This document shows, one piece after another, positions 35,672-45,631 of a DNA stretch of 64,000 nucleotides. The stretch is from assembly GCA_964408735.1 (NCBI GenBank), contig CAYPAX010000004.1, forward strand, positions 11,646 through 75,645, written 5' to 3'. Origin of the DNA: UBA7887 sp964408735 (GTDB taxonomy: Bacteria; Pseudomonadota; Alphaproteobacteria; UBA7887). The translations under genes and the position numbers were made by a program. The notes beneath the pieces are model-generated. The model had not been told where the DNA came from, did no database searches, and saw only the letters and a program-made list of their open reading frames with translations. How positions within the stretch are numbered: position 1 is the stretch's first letter; the number at the start of each line of letters is the position of its first letter.

Positions 35672-36286
35672 ATGAGCAAGCGTAACGCATCGAAATACAA
35701 GCTCGACCGGCGCCTCGGCGTCAATCTCTGGGGCCGGGCCAAGAGCCCCGTGAACCTGCGCGAATATCCCCCGGGCGAGCACGGCCAGCGCCGCCGCAAG
35801 GTGTCGGACTACGGCACCCAGCTCAAGGCCAAGCAGAAGCTGCGCGGCTATTACGGCGAGATCACGGAAAAGCAGTTCCGCCGCATCTATCGCGAGGCGG
35901 TGCGTCTGCGCGGCGATACCGGCGAGAACATGGTCGGCCTCTTGGAGCGCCGGCTCGACATGGTCATCTACCGCATGCTTTTCGCGCCGACCATCTTCGC
36001 CGCCCGCCAGATCGTCAACCACGGCCACATGCACGTCAACGGCCGCCGGGTGACCATCCCGAGCTACCGGGTCAGCGAAGGCGACGTCATCGAGGTGCGC
36101 GAGAAGTCGCGCCAGCACCCGCTGATCCTCGAGAGCGTGCAGCACCCCGACCGCGAGCTGCCCGACTACATGGACGTCGACCACGACAAGCTCAAAGGCA
36201 CCTTCGTGCGCCAACCCCTCTTCGCCGAGATCCCCTACCCGGTGCAAATGCAGCCCAACCTGGTGATCGAGTACTACTCACGCTGA
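35672..36286 (+). CDS. rpsD: 30S ribosomal protein S4
   Basis: S4 binds 16S rRNA early in 30S assembly. The 204-aa protein has the alphaproteobacterial N-terminus [20 protein letters not shown], lacking the zinc-ligand cysteines of some S4 proteins, then [16 protein letters not shown], the S4 RNA-binding domain ([29 protein letters not shown]), and the C-terminal VIEYYSR. It is monocistronic here, with its own promoter and a strong terminator. Confidence 0.98.
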   Translation: MSKRNASKYKLDRRLGVNLWGRAKSPVNLREYPPGEHGQRRRKVSDYGTQLKAKQKLRGYYGEITEKQFRRIYREAVRLRGDTGENMVGLLERRLDMVIYRMLFAPTIFAARQIVNHGHMHVNGRRVTIPSYRVSEGDVIEVREKSRQHPLILESVQHPDRELPDYMDVDHDKLKGTFVRQPLFAEIPYPVQMQPNLVIEYYSR

Positions 36287-36314
36287 GCAGGGCTGGAGTT
36301 CGGAGAGACGCGAG

Positions 36315-36345
36315 GGCCGCCCTGTGGGGCGGCCTTTGTGGTTTT
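36315..36345 (+). terminator. rho-independent terminator of rpsD
   Basis: GGCCGCCC (36315-36322) and GGGCGGCC (36327-36334) form a perfect 8-bp stem with a TGTG loop, followed by TTTGTGGTTTT. It begins 29 nt after the rpsD stop. Confidence 0.9.
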
Positions 36346-36352
36346 GGTTGCT

Positions 36353-36624
36353 GTGAACAAGAATGTCGTTCTGACGGACCATCATATGACGTTTGTTGAA
36401 AACTTAGTCTCGACCGGGCGATATCAGAACGCCAGCGAGGTCATGCGCGATGGTTTGCGGGCGTTGGAGGGTCGCATTGCGTGAGAGAATGCGGCGTTGG
36501 AGATGGCGCAGGATCGGATTATGCGCCTCTCGATCAGCTCGACCGGGGCGAGTTCGCCGATGGCACGACCGAGGAAATATTTGAACGTGCCTTCCAGAGG
36601 GCGCTGAAGCGCGTATACGGCTAA
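36353..36624 (+). pseudogene. decayed ParD-family antitoxin gene
   Basis: From a GTG at 36353 the frame reads VNKNVVLTDHHMTFVENLV, then STGRYQNASEVMRDGLRALE, which is a clear ParD ribbon-helix-helix antitoxin N-terminus. It stops early at a TGA (36482-36484). The rest is recognisable in a different frame up to TAA at 36624 (YAPLDQLDRGEFADGTTEEI, then ERAFQRALKRVYG). Thus there is at least one in-frame stop and one frameshift. No ParE toxin gene follows; the next gene is an MFS transporter on the other strand whose stop abuts this remnant. Confidence 0.75.
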
Positions 36625-37836
36625 CTACTCCGCCGGCACCGTCTCGGCTTGCGCGCGCTCGCGCCCCGGCTCCGCCGGCAGTCTCGTGGCGATGAGGGCG
36701 GCGGCAAGGGCGAAGACGATCATGGCCGGGAACAGGGCATCCAGGCTGCCGGTCAGGCGGTAGACCAGTGGCACCATGACGACGCCCAATGACGAGACAC
36801 CGAGGGTAATGACGAACTTGGCGCCGTAGACACGGCCGCGCCATTCGGGCGGGGTGTGGCGGGCGAGCAGGGCGTTTTCGGCGGGCTGGCCGGCCACGTT
36901 CATGGCGATCATCAGCGCGGCGGCGGGGATCAGGGCCGGGTGGATGAGCACGAAGGCTGCCGCGAGGAAGGGGATCTGCAGGAACTGGGCGGCGATGTAG
37001 ATGCTGCGCAGGCGGTAGCGGTCGGCCATCTCGCCGCCGATGACCTGGGCCAGCGCGCTGGCCAGATAGACCGCCGTCACGGCGCCGCCGATGCCGAGCA
37101 CGCTGTCGCCGAACAGGCCGGTCAGGCGCTGGTCGAACAGCTTGGGCAGCGCAAAGGAGGTGATCTGATAGATCATGCCGGTGCACATCACGGTCATGGC
37201 CAACACGATGAAGACGCGCTTGCGCTCGCCGGATGCGTCGGCGTTGGGCTTGGCCGGAGGCTCTGGCAGGCGGGGGCCGAATACATCACGCCGCCAGGCG
37301 ACGATAAAGATCAGGCCGGTGAGCACGCAGGCCGCGCCCGGCACGATGAAGGCCGCGCGCCAGCTGATCAGGCTCGCCAATCCGGCCGCGACCAGCGCCG
37401 CGGCGGCAGTGCCGGCGCTGCCGAAGACGCCGTTGATGCCGAAGGCGCGGCCGCGGTTGGGCGCGTGGTGCACCAGCCAGGGAATGCCGACGGGATGGAA
37501 GATGGCGGCGAACAGCCCGACGAGGGTCAGCGCCGCGCCGAGGGTCAACGGGCCCTGCGCCACGCCGCAAAGCATCAACGACACGCCGAGGCCCACGAGA
37601 TAGACCGCCAGCATGCCGGTCTCCGACCAGCGGTCGCCGAGCCAGCCGGCGGGCAGCGCGCCCAAGCCGAACATCACCATCATCGGGATCGACAGCGCCA
37701 GCAGCTCGTCATAGCCCATGCCCCACTCGCGTTCGAGCACCAGCACTACGGTGGCGTAGAGCAGCACCGAGAGATGGGCGAAAGCGTGGGCAACCCCGGC
37801 AAAGCCGGAGACCAAGTAGTGACGTGACTGGGCCAT
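36625..37836 (-). CDS. MFS transporter
   Basis: This 403-aa membrane protein has about 12 hydrophobic helices in the two-times-six pattern of the major facilitator superfamily. The loop 2-3 motif is recognisable as GWLGDRWSET, and a central charged loop (RDVFGPRLPEPPAKP) separates the halves. NRGRAFGINGVFGSAGTAAAA resembles the helix 4-5 region of sugar-phosphate or drug exporters. The substrate is unknown. It starts 12 nt from the end of the enolase-superfamily gene and is likely in the same minus-strand operon, so it may carry that pathway's sugar acid or product. Confidence 0.85.
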   Translation of the reverse strand: MAQSRHYLVSGFAGVAHAFAHLSVLLYATVVLVLEREWGMGYDELLALSIPMMVMFGLGALPAGWLGDRWSETGMLAVYLVGLGVSLMLCGVAQGPLTLGAALTLVGLFAAIFHPVGIPWLVHHAPNRGRAFGINGVFGSAGTAAAALVAAGLASLISWRAAFIVPGAACVLTGLIFIVAWRRDVFGPRLPEPPAKPNADASGERKRVFIVLAMTVMCTGMIYQITSFALPKLFDQRLTGLFGDSVLGIGGAVTAVYLASALAQVIGGEMADRYRLRSIYIAAQFLQIPFLAAAFVLIHPALIPAAALMIAMNVAGQPAENALLARHTPPEWRGRVYGAKFVITLGVSSLGVVMVPLVYRLTGSLDALFPAMIVFALAAALIATRLPAEPGRERAQAETVPAE

Positions 37837-37848
37837 GACGCCTATGTA

Positions 37849-38985
37849 TCAGCTCACGCGATATTTCTCCACCACGTCACGGTCGATCTCGATGCCGAGA
37901 CCGGGGCCGGTCGGCACGGTGAGATGGCCATCGACGCAGGGGATGGGAGTGACCAACAGGTCGTCGCGGAGCGCATTGGTGCCGCGGTCGTATTCCAGCA
38001 TCACCGGATGGGGAATGCGGTCGGTGTGGGGCGAGGGCGGCATGGAGGCGAGGAAATGCACGGCCGCGGCAAGCCCCACCGCGCCGCCCCAGACATGCAG
38101 TGAAAGCCGCAGATTCGCCAGGCGCGTCATCTGCCAGATGGCGCGGGTCTCGTCGAGGCCGCCGCAGAGCGTCATGTCAGGCTGCAGCACATCGGCGCAG
38201 CGCTCGTCGATCAGGCGCTTGAAGTCCCAGGCCGTATAGAGCGCCTCGCCGGTGGCGATCGCCATGGGCGCGGCCGCGCGCAGCTCCGTATAGCCGGTGA
38301 AGTCGCTGGGCGGCAGCGGCTCTTCGTAGAAATGGATATCGTAGTCGGCGATGCGCCGCATGCTCTCCAGCGCCTGATCGACCGTATAGTTGCCGTTGGC
38401 ATCGACCATCAGCGCGATGTCGGGGCCGAGCACGTCCCGCGCTTCCGCCACGCGCTCGACATCGTTGGCAGGCGAATGGCCGATCTTGATCTTGACGCCG
38501 GGAAAATGGTCATCGCGAAAGCTGCGCATCTGGTCGCCGAGCTGATAGGCGGGGTTGGCCGCGAAATAGCCATTCGAGGCATAGGCCGGCACGCGATCCG
38601 TGTTCTGGCCGCCGAACAGCTTGTAGAGCGGCAGGTCGTGCAGCTTGCCCATGGCGTCGTAGAGCGCCATGTTGATGCCGCCGAGCACCGCGGTGACGGT
38701 GTTCTGGATCCCCAGATGGTAACGCTGATTGTAGAAATAGGGCGCTATCTGTTCGCGGTCGTAGATCTCGCGGCCATCGAAGTAGGGCCGCACCACGTCG
38801 AGGGAAGCGGCGACCATGGGGCAGGGCCCCCAGGCTTCGCCATAACCGGTGATGCCGGCCTCGGTCTCGACCTCGATCAGGGTCATGTTGCGCACGGGCG
38901 TCATGCCGCGGGCCATGCCATAGGCGTTGTCGGCGCCGAGCTGGTGCTCGAGGCCGATTGCCGTGATGTTCGTTATCTTTGTCAT
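37849..38985 (-). CDS. mandelate racemase/muconate lactonizing enzyme family protein
   Basis: The 378-aa protein is an enolase-superfamily member of the mandelate racemase type. Visible are the KxK catalytic motif in PGVKIKIGH, the metal ligands in LMVDANGNY, FYEEPLPP and AIATGEAL, and the catalytic His in LRLSLHVWGG. Such enzymes dehydrate or racemise sugar acids; substrate is not determinable. The ATG at 38985 overlaps the stop of the upstream methyltransferase gene (ATGA). An MFS transporter follows in the same direction. Confidence 0.88.
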   Translation of the reverse strand: MTKITNITAIGLEHQLGADNAYGMARGMTPVRNMTLIEVETEAGITGYGEAWGPCPMVAASLDVVRPYFDGREIYDREQIAPYFYNQRYHLGIQNTVTAVLGGINMALYDAMGKLHDLPLYKLFGGQNTDRVPAYASNGYFAANPAYQLGDQMRSFRDDHFPGVKIKIGHSPANDVERVAEARDVLGPDIALMVDANGNYTVDQALESMRRIADYDIHFYEEPLPPSDFTGYTELRAAAPMAIATGEALYTAWDFKRLIDERCADVLQPDMTLCGGLDETRAIWQMTRLANLRLSLHVWGGAVGLAAAVHFLASMPPSPHTDRIPHPVMLEYDRGTNALRDDLLVTPIPCVDGHLTVPTGPGLGIEIDRDVVEKYRVS

Positions 38986-39752
38986 GCGATGGCCGTTTCG
39001 CTGAGGCGGGCCGCGAAGCGCAGCCGCACATAGTCCACATGCCAAATGCCGTCGGCGTCGCGAAGTGGCGACGCGAGCGCATCTTCGACCTCGTCGATCA
39101 GCGTCTGGCGTTCGCTCTCGGGTAGCAGGTTGAGGAAGGTCTCCGCAAGGGTTTCCAGCCAGTCGCCGAGCCGGCCGGGAATCGGCGTCGGCCGCGGCAC
39201 CAGTTCGATGCGCTCGACCGCGAAGCCGCTTGCCTGGAGCCGCGCCCCGTAGTCGTCGGTGTCGGGGAAATACCAGGGACTGGCCGCCATGGCATCGTGG
39301 CCGCGTGCGGCAAGCGCGCAGCTCAACGCTCCGACGATGGCCTCGACGTTGCCTTTGCCGCCCATTTCGCCGACAAAGCGCCCGCCCGGCTTGAGAGCCC
39401 CGGCAACCGCTGTGATCACCGCATCCGGCTCTGTCATCCAGTGCAGCGCCGCATTGCTGAATACGGCGTCGAATTCGTTGTCAAAGCTGAGCGCCTGGCC
39501 ATCCATCTGCCGCACGTCGAGGCCGCGGGTGCGGGCCGCCGCGACCATGTTGGGCGAAGCATCGACACCCACCACGTCGGCCACCAGCTCGGCGAGCGTC
39601 TCGGTCAGGGCGCCGTCGCCGCAACCCAGGTCGAGAATGCGCTCGCCGGGTGTTGCCGCCAGCCAGGAGGCGATCTCCGCACCGCGCTCGGCAACGAAGC
39701 GGGCATTGCGGGCATAGCGGTCCGCATCCCAGACCTGGGTCGATGGCGACAC
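38982..39752 (-). CDS. class I SAM-dependent methyltransferase, Tam-like
   Basis: The 256-aa protein has motif I ILDLGCGDGALTETLAEL, the acidic SAM-ribose segment VVGVDASPNMVAAA, and AVFSNAALHWMTEPDAV, a layout shared with trans-aconitate 2-methyltransferase (Tam) and small-molecule methyltransferases. Substrate unknown. It starts 6 nt after the amidase stop and overlaps the enolase-superfamily gene by 4 nt, so amidase, methyltransferase, enolase-type enzyme and MFS transporter appear to be one operon. Confidence 0.85.
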   Translation of the reverse strand: MSPSTQVWDADRYARNARFVAERGAEIASWLAATPGERILDLGCGDGALTETLAELVADVVGVDASPNMVAAARTRGLDVRQMDGQALSFDNEFDAVFSNAALHWMTEPDAVITAVAGALKPGGRFVGEMGGKGNVEAIVGALSCALAARGHDAMAASPWYFPDTDDYGARLQASGFAVERIELVPRPTPIPGRLGDWLETLAETFLNLLPESERQTLIDEVEDALASPLRDADGIWHVDYVRLRFAARLSETAIA

Positions 39753-39758
39753 GGGCGG

Positions 39759-41267
39759 CTACAGATTGGGGCCTGGCATCGGCCCGCGCGCCGCTTCGTA
39801 TGCCTTGCCGATGCCGAGCACGGTGGCATCGTCGGCCGTCGTACCGACGAATTCGATGCCGACGGGAAGGCCGTCCGCCGTCAATCCGGCCGGCACGGTC
39901 AGGCAGGGCAGGCCGGCATTGCTGGTGGGGTCGCAATTGCGAATAAAAGTGAAAAAGGTCGGCACCTGCTCGCCGTTGAGCTCCACGGTCTCGTCCTGGC
40001 CGATGGGGCGTGCGGGGAGCGGTGTCGTCGGCACCACCATGGCGGCGAGATCGTTGTCCGCGAAATAGGATTCGTAGGCCGCGATCAGGCGCGGCCGGCC
40101 CACCACGAGCGATTCGCGATAGACGTGGGCCGGAATCGCGCCGTCTCCCAACTGCGAGCCCAGGATACCCTTTTCGCCGGGCCCGGCGACCTGGTTGACA
40201 AGCTCGGCGACGCTCATTGTGCTGCCGTGCTGGTAGAGGTAGGCCGAGAGCTCGCGCAGAACCTCATACAGGGCTACCGGGAAACTCACAGCATTGTTGA
40301 GGTCGGCGAGATTGGCGATATCGACCTCCACCAGCACCGCGCCGGCATCGCTCAGCTGGCCGAGTGCCGCATCGACGACTGTGGCGAGCTGCGGATCGAG
40401 GTTGTCGTAGAAATAGCCGCGCGGCACGCCGATGCGGGTGCCGGACAAGCCGATCTCCCGCGTCGTATGCGTATCCGCGGCGCAAATCGAATCGAAAAGG
40501 ATGCAGTCGTCCACGGTCCGGGCGATCGGCCCGACCGTGTCGCGAGTGTGGGAGATCGGGATAACGCCGCTCTGGGACCAGCGGTTCAGGGTCGGGCGGA
40601 AGCCGACGCAGCCGCACAAGGCCGCCGGAATGCGCACGGAGCCGCCGGTATCGGAGCCGAGCCCCACCGGCGCCAGGCCGGCCGCGACAGCGGCGCCGGT
40701 GCCGCCGCTCGAGCCGCCCGGGATCATCGCCGGATTGAAGGGATTGCCGACAGCGCCGAAGCCGGCGTTGTTGTTGGTGATGCCGAAAGCGAGCTCGTGC
40801 ATGTTGGCCTTGCCGATAAGCACGCCGTCCTGGTCGAGCAGGCTTTGCAGGATCGGCGCATTGGTGCTCGGGCGCCAATCGGCCAGCCCGGGCGTGCCAC
40901 CCGTGGTGCGCATGTCGGCGCTGTCGATATTATCCTTGGCGCAGAACGGCACACCGGACAGTGCGCCCGCGTCCTCACCGGCAGCGAGCTTGGCGTCGAC
41001 CGCCGCCGCGGCTGCGCGTATCACCGCCTTGTCCTGGGTGATGAAGGCGTTGAGGTGGGAGAGCCGGTCGCTGCGCGCGAGCAGCGACTCGACATACTCG
41101 GAGACGCTGGTGCGATCGGCGCGGATCTCGCCGATCGCCTCGCCGGCGCTCATGGTGGCGTAGCTCTCGTCGGACAGCGCCGCCAGGGCGCCATTGCGTC
41201 GGGCTGTAGCCAATACCGCTGCACTTGCCGCGGCGCCTGCCAGAACTTGCCTGCGATTGGGTGTCAT
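39759..41267 (-). CDS. Tat-exported amidase-signature family enzyme
   Basis: This 502-aa amidase-signature enzyme hydrolyses an amide bond using a Ser-cisSer-Lys triad. The Lys lies in FCAKDNIDSADMRTTGG, the serines in PGGSSGGTGAAVAAGL and SDTGGSVRIPA. The N-terminus, NRRQVLAGAAASAAVLA, reads as a twin-arginine signal peptide, so export to the periplasm in folded form is predicted, which is unusual for the family though known. It is the first gene of a minus-strand operon. The substrate is unknown. Confidence 0.9.
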   Translation of the reverse strand: MTPNRRQVLAGAAASAAVLATARRNGALAALSDESYATMSAGEAIGEIRADRTSVSEYVESLLARSDRLSHLNAFITQDKAVIRAAAAAVDAKLAAGEDAGALSGVPFCAKDNIDSADMRTTGGTPGLADWRPSTNAPILQSLLDQDGVLIGKANMHELAFGITNNNAGFGAVGNPFNPAMIPGGSSGGTGAAVAAGLAPVGLGSDTGGSVRIPAALCGCVGFRPTLNRWSQSGVIPISHTRDTVGPIARTVDDCILFDSICAADTHTTREIGLSGTRIGVPRGYFYDNLDPQLATVVDAALGQLSDAGAVLVEVDIANLADLNNAVSFPVALYEVLRELSAYLYQHGSTMSVAELVNQVAGPGEKGILGSQLGDGAIPAHVYRESLVVGRPRLIAAYESYFADNDLAAMVVPTTPLPARPIGQDETVELNGEQVPTFFTFIRNCDPTSNAGLPCLTVPAGLTADGLPVGIEFVGTTADDATVLGIGKAYEAARGPMPGPNL

Positions 41268-41404
41268 CGTCCCCTCCCCGGATTTTGTGTTTGGATGGCG
41301 AGTATATCAGCCTGCGGTCTCGCCTGCGAGCAACGCCGGCTTGACCTTGGCCGCCATCCAGCCAATGGTGCGGGGCGTTCGATTGGAAGGGACAATCTGC
41401 ACCG

Positions 41405-42249
<845 letters not shown>

Positions 42250-42250
<1 letters not shown>

Positions 42251-42687
42251 TGATACGCCCCGCGCGCCAGGACGAGGGGCGAGCGCTCAGTGCGCTGGCG
42301 CTGCGCTCCAAGGGCCATTGGGGCTATGACGCGGCCTTTCTCGACGCCTGTCGTGACGAGCTCACCGTGTCCCTGGATGAGACGGTTCGTGTCCATGACG
42401 AGGGCGAGGGGCCAAACGGCTTCTACCAGCTTTCCGTCGAGGATGGCCTGGCGGAGGTCGATATGCTCTTCGTTGCGCCGGAAGCGATCGGAAAGGGCGT
42501 CGGCCGGGCCTTGTGGTCGGATCTCGCCGACCATGCCAGGCGTGCCGGCGCCGAGACGCTTCGTGTCGACAGCGACCCCCATGCCGAGGGTTTCTATCGC
42601 GCTATGGGCTGCCGGCCAGCCGGGCGTGCGCCCTCGGCCAGTATTCGGGGGCGCACCCTGCCGCGGCTGTCGCTGAGAGTGAGATAG
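42250..42687 (+). CDS. GNAT-family N-acetyltransferase
   Basis: This 145-aa GNAT enzyme has the acetyl-CoA motif EAIGKGVGRALW near residue 82 (VAPEAIGKG.G family pattern) and the C-terminal segment GFYRAMGCRPAG. It starts one base before the end of the MoxR gene (TGATG) and ends 3 nt before the VWA gene. Its insertion between a MoxR ATPase and its VWA partner is unusual and could indicate a role in acetylating a component of that machine, or simply chance. Substrate unknown. Confidence 0.83.
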
Positions 42688-42690
42688 GCC

Positions 42691-43869
42691 ATGTTCGTCG
42701 ACTTCTTCCTCAAGCTGCGCGAGGCCAAGGTGCCGGTGACCTTGCGCGAATATCTCACCTTGCTGGAAGGCGTGCAGGCGGGGCTGGCCCAGTATCGGGT
42801 CGAGGATTTCTACTATCTGTCACGCGCGGCGCTGGTCAAGGACGAGCGCAATTACGACAAGTTCGACCAGGCTTTCGGTGAGTTCTTCGAGGGCGTCGAG
42901 GCGCTGACCGACGGCATGCTGGCCGATATCCCCGAAGAATGGCTGCGCCGCGAGATCGAGAAGCTGTTGAGCCCGGAAGAGCGCGCCGAGCTCGAGAAGC
43001 TCGGCTGGGACAAGCTCATGGAGACCCTCAAGGAGCGCCTGGAGGAGCAGCAGGGCCGCCACCAGGGCGGCAGCAAATGGATCGGCACGGGCGGCACCTC
43101 GCCGTTCGGGGCCTATGGCGACCATCCGGAAGGCATCCGCATCGGCCAGGACGAGGGCAGGCGGCGCAGCGCGGTCAAGGTCTGGGACAAGCGCGAATAC
43201 AAGAACCTCGACGATTCGGTGGTCATCGGCACCCGCAACATCAAGGTGGCGCTCAGGCGCCTGCGCCAGTTCGTGCGCGACGGCGCCGATACCGAGCTCG
43301 ATCTCAGCCGCACCATCAAGGCCACCGCCGACAATGGCGGCTGGCTCGACCTCAAGATGCGCCCCGAGCGCCACAACAAGGTCAAGGTGCTGCTGTTCCT
43401 CGACGTCGGCGGCTCCATGAACGTGCATGCGCGCACCTGCGAGGAGCTGTTCTCGGCCGCCTCGAGCGAGTTCAAGCACTTGGAATATTTCTACTTCCAC
43501 AACTGCCCCTACGAGAGCGTCTGGCGCGACAATATGCGCCGCCACGCCCAGCGCACCCCGACCTGGGAGGTGCTGCATACCTATCCCGCCGACTACAAGC
43601 TGATCTTCGTCGGCGACGCCAGCATGTCGCCTTACGAGATCACCTATCCCGGCGGCAGCGTCGAGCACTGGAACGAGGAAGCCGGCGGCATCTGGCTGCA
43701 GCGCATGCTGGAGGTCTATTCCTCCGCCATCTGGCTCAATCCTGAGCCCCGCGAGCACTGGGAATACACCCACTCCATCCAGATGATCCGCGAGCTGCTC
43801 GGCGAGCGCATGTTTCCGCTCACCATCAAAGGCCTCGAAGAGGGCATGCGGCTGCTGGCGCGGGGCTGA
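42691..43869 (+). CDS. VWA-domain protein, CoxE-like partner of MoxR ATPase
   Basis: The 392-aa protein has an alpha-helical N-terminal half (KVPVTLREYLTLLEGVQAGL) and a C-terminal von Willebrand A domain. The MIDAS motif appears as LFLDVGGSMNVH, in which the usual DxSxS has Gly in place of the first Ser, a variant I also associate with CoxE-like proteins. GDASMSPYEI follows. It pairs with the MoxR-type ATPase two genes upstream, in the manner of CoxD-CoxE. The protein is predicted cytoplasmic and has no signal peptide. Confidence 0.87.
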   Translation: MFVDFFLKLREAKVPVTLREYLTLLEGVQAGLAQYRVEDFYYLSRAALVKDERNYDKFDQAFGEFFEGVEALTDGMLADIPEEWLRREIEKLLSPEERAELEKLGWDKLMETLKERLEEQQGRHQGGSKWIGTGGTSPFGAYGDHPEGIRIGQDEGRRRSAVKVWDKREYKNLDDSVVIGTRNIKVALRRLRQFVRDGADTELDLSRTIKATADNGGWLDLKMRPERHNKVKVLLFLDVGGSMNVHARTCEELFSAASSEFKHLEYFYFHNCPYESVWRDNMRRHAQRTPTWEVLHTYPADYKLIFVGDASMSPYEITYPGGSVEHWNEEAGGIWLQRMLEVYSSAIWLNPEPREHWEYTHSIQMIRELLGERMFPLTIKGLEEGMRLLARG

Positions 43870-43924
43870 TCTGCGTTAAGGTCTTTTCGCCTCCGCTGCG
43901 ACAGTGTTGCGATAGGAGGCTGCC

Positions 43925-44617
43925 ATGAAATATCAGGAACCGGGGTGCGCCTATTGTCCGCCCAACGTACGCGCCTGCAAGGTCGGCGAGTCGGACGAGC
44001 GGGGGCCGGGGTTTTGTCCGAGCAAGGTCGATGGCGAGGCGCTGGATGACGCCTGGTCGCGTTACGACGATCCTGAGCTGCGGCACATCGCCCAAGTTTC
44101 GGCCGAGATCGAGTCGGAAGGCTATTGCAAGTGGACTCGGGTCGAGGAGATCTGCCATTTCGCGCGCAAGATGGGCTTCGAGCGCATCGGCATCGCCACC
44201 TGCATCAGCTTCGTCGACCATGCCAAGACCTTGAGCGGCATCCTCGAGAGCCACGGCTTCGAGGTCGCGTCCGTGGCCTGCAAGTCAGGCGGCGTGGCCA
44301 AGGAGGATATCGGCCTCGCGGATTCCCAGAAGATCTTCCCCGGTGGCTACGAGCCCATGTGCAATCCCATTGCCCAGGCGGAATTCCTCAACCGCGCCGG
44401 CTGCCAGCTCAACGTCGTGCTGGGCCTCTGTATCGGCCATGACAGCCTGTTCTTCCGCCACGCCGACGGCCTGACCACGGTGCTGGTCGCCAAGGACCGG
44501 GTGCTGGCCCACAACCCCATCGGCGCACTGAACCTGGCCGATACCTACTACGACAAGGTCTGGGGGCCGGAGCGCCCCGACAAGCCGCCCAAGCTGCCGG
44601 CCAAGGGACGGCGCTAG
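43925..44617 (+). CDS. DUF1847 domain protein, cysteine-rich
   Basis: The 230-aa protein resembles the DUF1847 family of unknown function. Its N-terminus has clustered cysteines (CAYCPPNVRAC and GFCPSK) likely to bind metal, possibly zinc or an Fe-S cluster, and further cysteines recur (GYCKW, ATCISF, VACKSGG, PMCNP, GLCIGHDS). The rest looks like a flavodoxin-like alternation of strands and helices. AGGAGG lies before the ATG. It is 55 nt after the VWA gene and may or may not share its transcript. Confidence 0.8.
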   Translation: MKYQEPGCAYCPPNVRACKVGESDERGPGFCPSKVDGEALDDAWSRYDDPELRHIAQVSAEIESEGYCKWTRVEEICHFARKMGFERIGIATCISFVDHAKTLSGILESHGFEVASVACKSGGVAKEDIGLADSQKIFPGGYEPMCNPIAQAEFLNRAGCQLNVVLGLCIGHDSLFFRHADGLTTVLVAKDRVLAHNPIGALNLADTYYDKVWGPERPDKPPKLPAKGRR

Positions 44618-45186
44618 AGCCGTTCCTCAATCAGATCGAGGCGGTCCTGGCCGAAGAACATCTCGTCGTCGAGAAAGAACGTCGGCACGCCGAAGACGCC
44701 GCGATCGACGGCAGCCCTGGTCCAGGCGATCAGCGTGTCCTTGACCGCTTGATCGCCAATCGGCGTAAAGATTGAGGCGGCGTCGAAGTCGGCCCGTTCG
44801 AGCGCCTCGCCAACGGCCTGTTGGTCCGACATGTCGCGGGCTTCGGCCCACATGGCGCGAAACATCGCTGTCACATAGTCGGCGAGGCGGCCGAGCCGCT
44901 CGGCGACCACGGCACCCCGCATCAACTGCAGCGTCGGCACCGGGGCGTTGGCGTGAAACGAAAGCGGGATGCCGAAGTGTTCGGCGATACGCGGCAGGTC
45001 TGTTTGCAGCATATATCTTCCCTTTGCCCTCACCTCCAGCGGCGGCCGGTTCTCCGTCAGCTTGAAGATGCCGCCGGCCAGAACCGGGCGCAGGGCGACC
45101 TCAGCGCCCAGGCTCGGCAGCCGCGCGTGAGCGATATAGGAGGGCGGGCTGCCGAGGTCGAAATAGAATTCCAGTTGTGCCGCCAA
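44614..45186 (-). CDS. 2-hydroxychromene-2-carboxylate isomerase / DsbA-like thioredoxin-fold protein
   Basis: The 190-aa protein belongs to the kappa-GST/DsbA-fold family that includes 2-hydroxychromene-2-carboxylate isomerase. The N-terminal FYFDLGSPPSYIAHARL has the FDxxSP motif with the glutathione-contacting Ser, and RGVFGVPTFFLDDEMFFGQDRLD is the usual C-terminal cis-Pro region. The TTG at 45186, 2 nt after the arsI stop, is the best start because no ATG precedes the conserved strand. Its place in the arsR-arsI operon suggests a glutathione-dependent role in arsenic handling, which is an inference. Confidence 0.82.
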   Translation of the reverse strand: MAAQLEFYFDLGSPPSYIAHARLPSLGAEVALRPVLAGGIFKLTENRPPLEVRAKGRYMLQTDLPRIAEHFGIPLSFHANAPVPTLQLMRGAVVAERLGRLADYVTAMFRAMWAEARDMSDQQAVGEALERADFDAASIFTPIGDQAVKDTLIAWTRAAVDRGVFGVPTFFLDDEMFFGQDRLDLIEERL

Positions 45187-45188
45187 GA

Positions 45189-45611
45189 TCAGCCGCAACA
45201 GCTGTCGGCGGCGGGTTGCTCGGGCACGCCGTCTTCGCCAAAGACTTCGATTTCGCCATGGCTGTGGAAGGTCTCCCAGGCGATGCCGCTGGGGTCGGTG
45301 ACCCAGGCCTTGTCGGACTTGGCGTAGCAGCAGGCGGCGTCGGTCTGGTTCGCTACCGCGTTGCCCGCTGCCGTCAAGCGCTCGCGGATATCGTCGAGGT
45401 CGTCGTCCTCGTCGACCTGGAAGCCGAGATGGCTGAGGCCGCCGCTGCCATGGGCGCGTGAGGAGATGGCAAAGTTGACGGCCGGATCGTCCAGCATCCA
45501 CTTGGCGTAGTCGTCTTTCACCACGGCCGGCTGGGCGCCGAATAGGGTGGCATAGAATTTCGTCGACTGGTCCAGATCGGTCACCGAGACATGTACATGC
45601 AGGCGTTTCAT
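45189..45611 (-). CDS. arsI: ArsI/CadI-family VOC dioxygenase (C-As lyase)
   Basis: ArsI is a non-haem iron dioxygenase that cleaves the carbon-arsenic bond of trivalent methyl- and aryl-arsenicals. The 140-aa protein begins MKRLHVHVSVTDLDQSTKFY and contains KWMLDDPAVNFAISSR, LSHLGFQVDE and TDAACCYAKSDKAWVTDP; His in HVHVSV, His in LSHLG and Glu in WETF are the likely metal ligands, and the vicinal CC the As(III)-binding pair. It has a CC also at its C-terminus. It lies between arsR and the DsbA-like gene. Confidence 0.87.
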   Translation of the reverse strand: MKRLHVHVSVTDLDQSTKFYATLFGAQPAVVKDDYAKWMLDDPAVNFAISSRAHGSGGLSHLGFQVDEDDDLDDIRERLTAAGNAVANQTDAACCYAKSDKAWVTDPSGIAWETFHSHGEIEVFGEDGVPEQPAADSCCG

Positions 45612-45631
45612 GACGAGTAAGTCTCCTGTTC

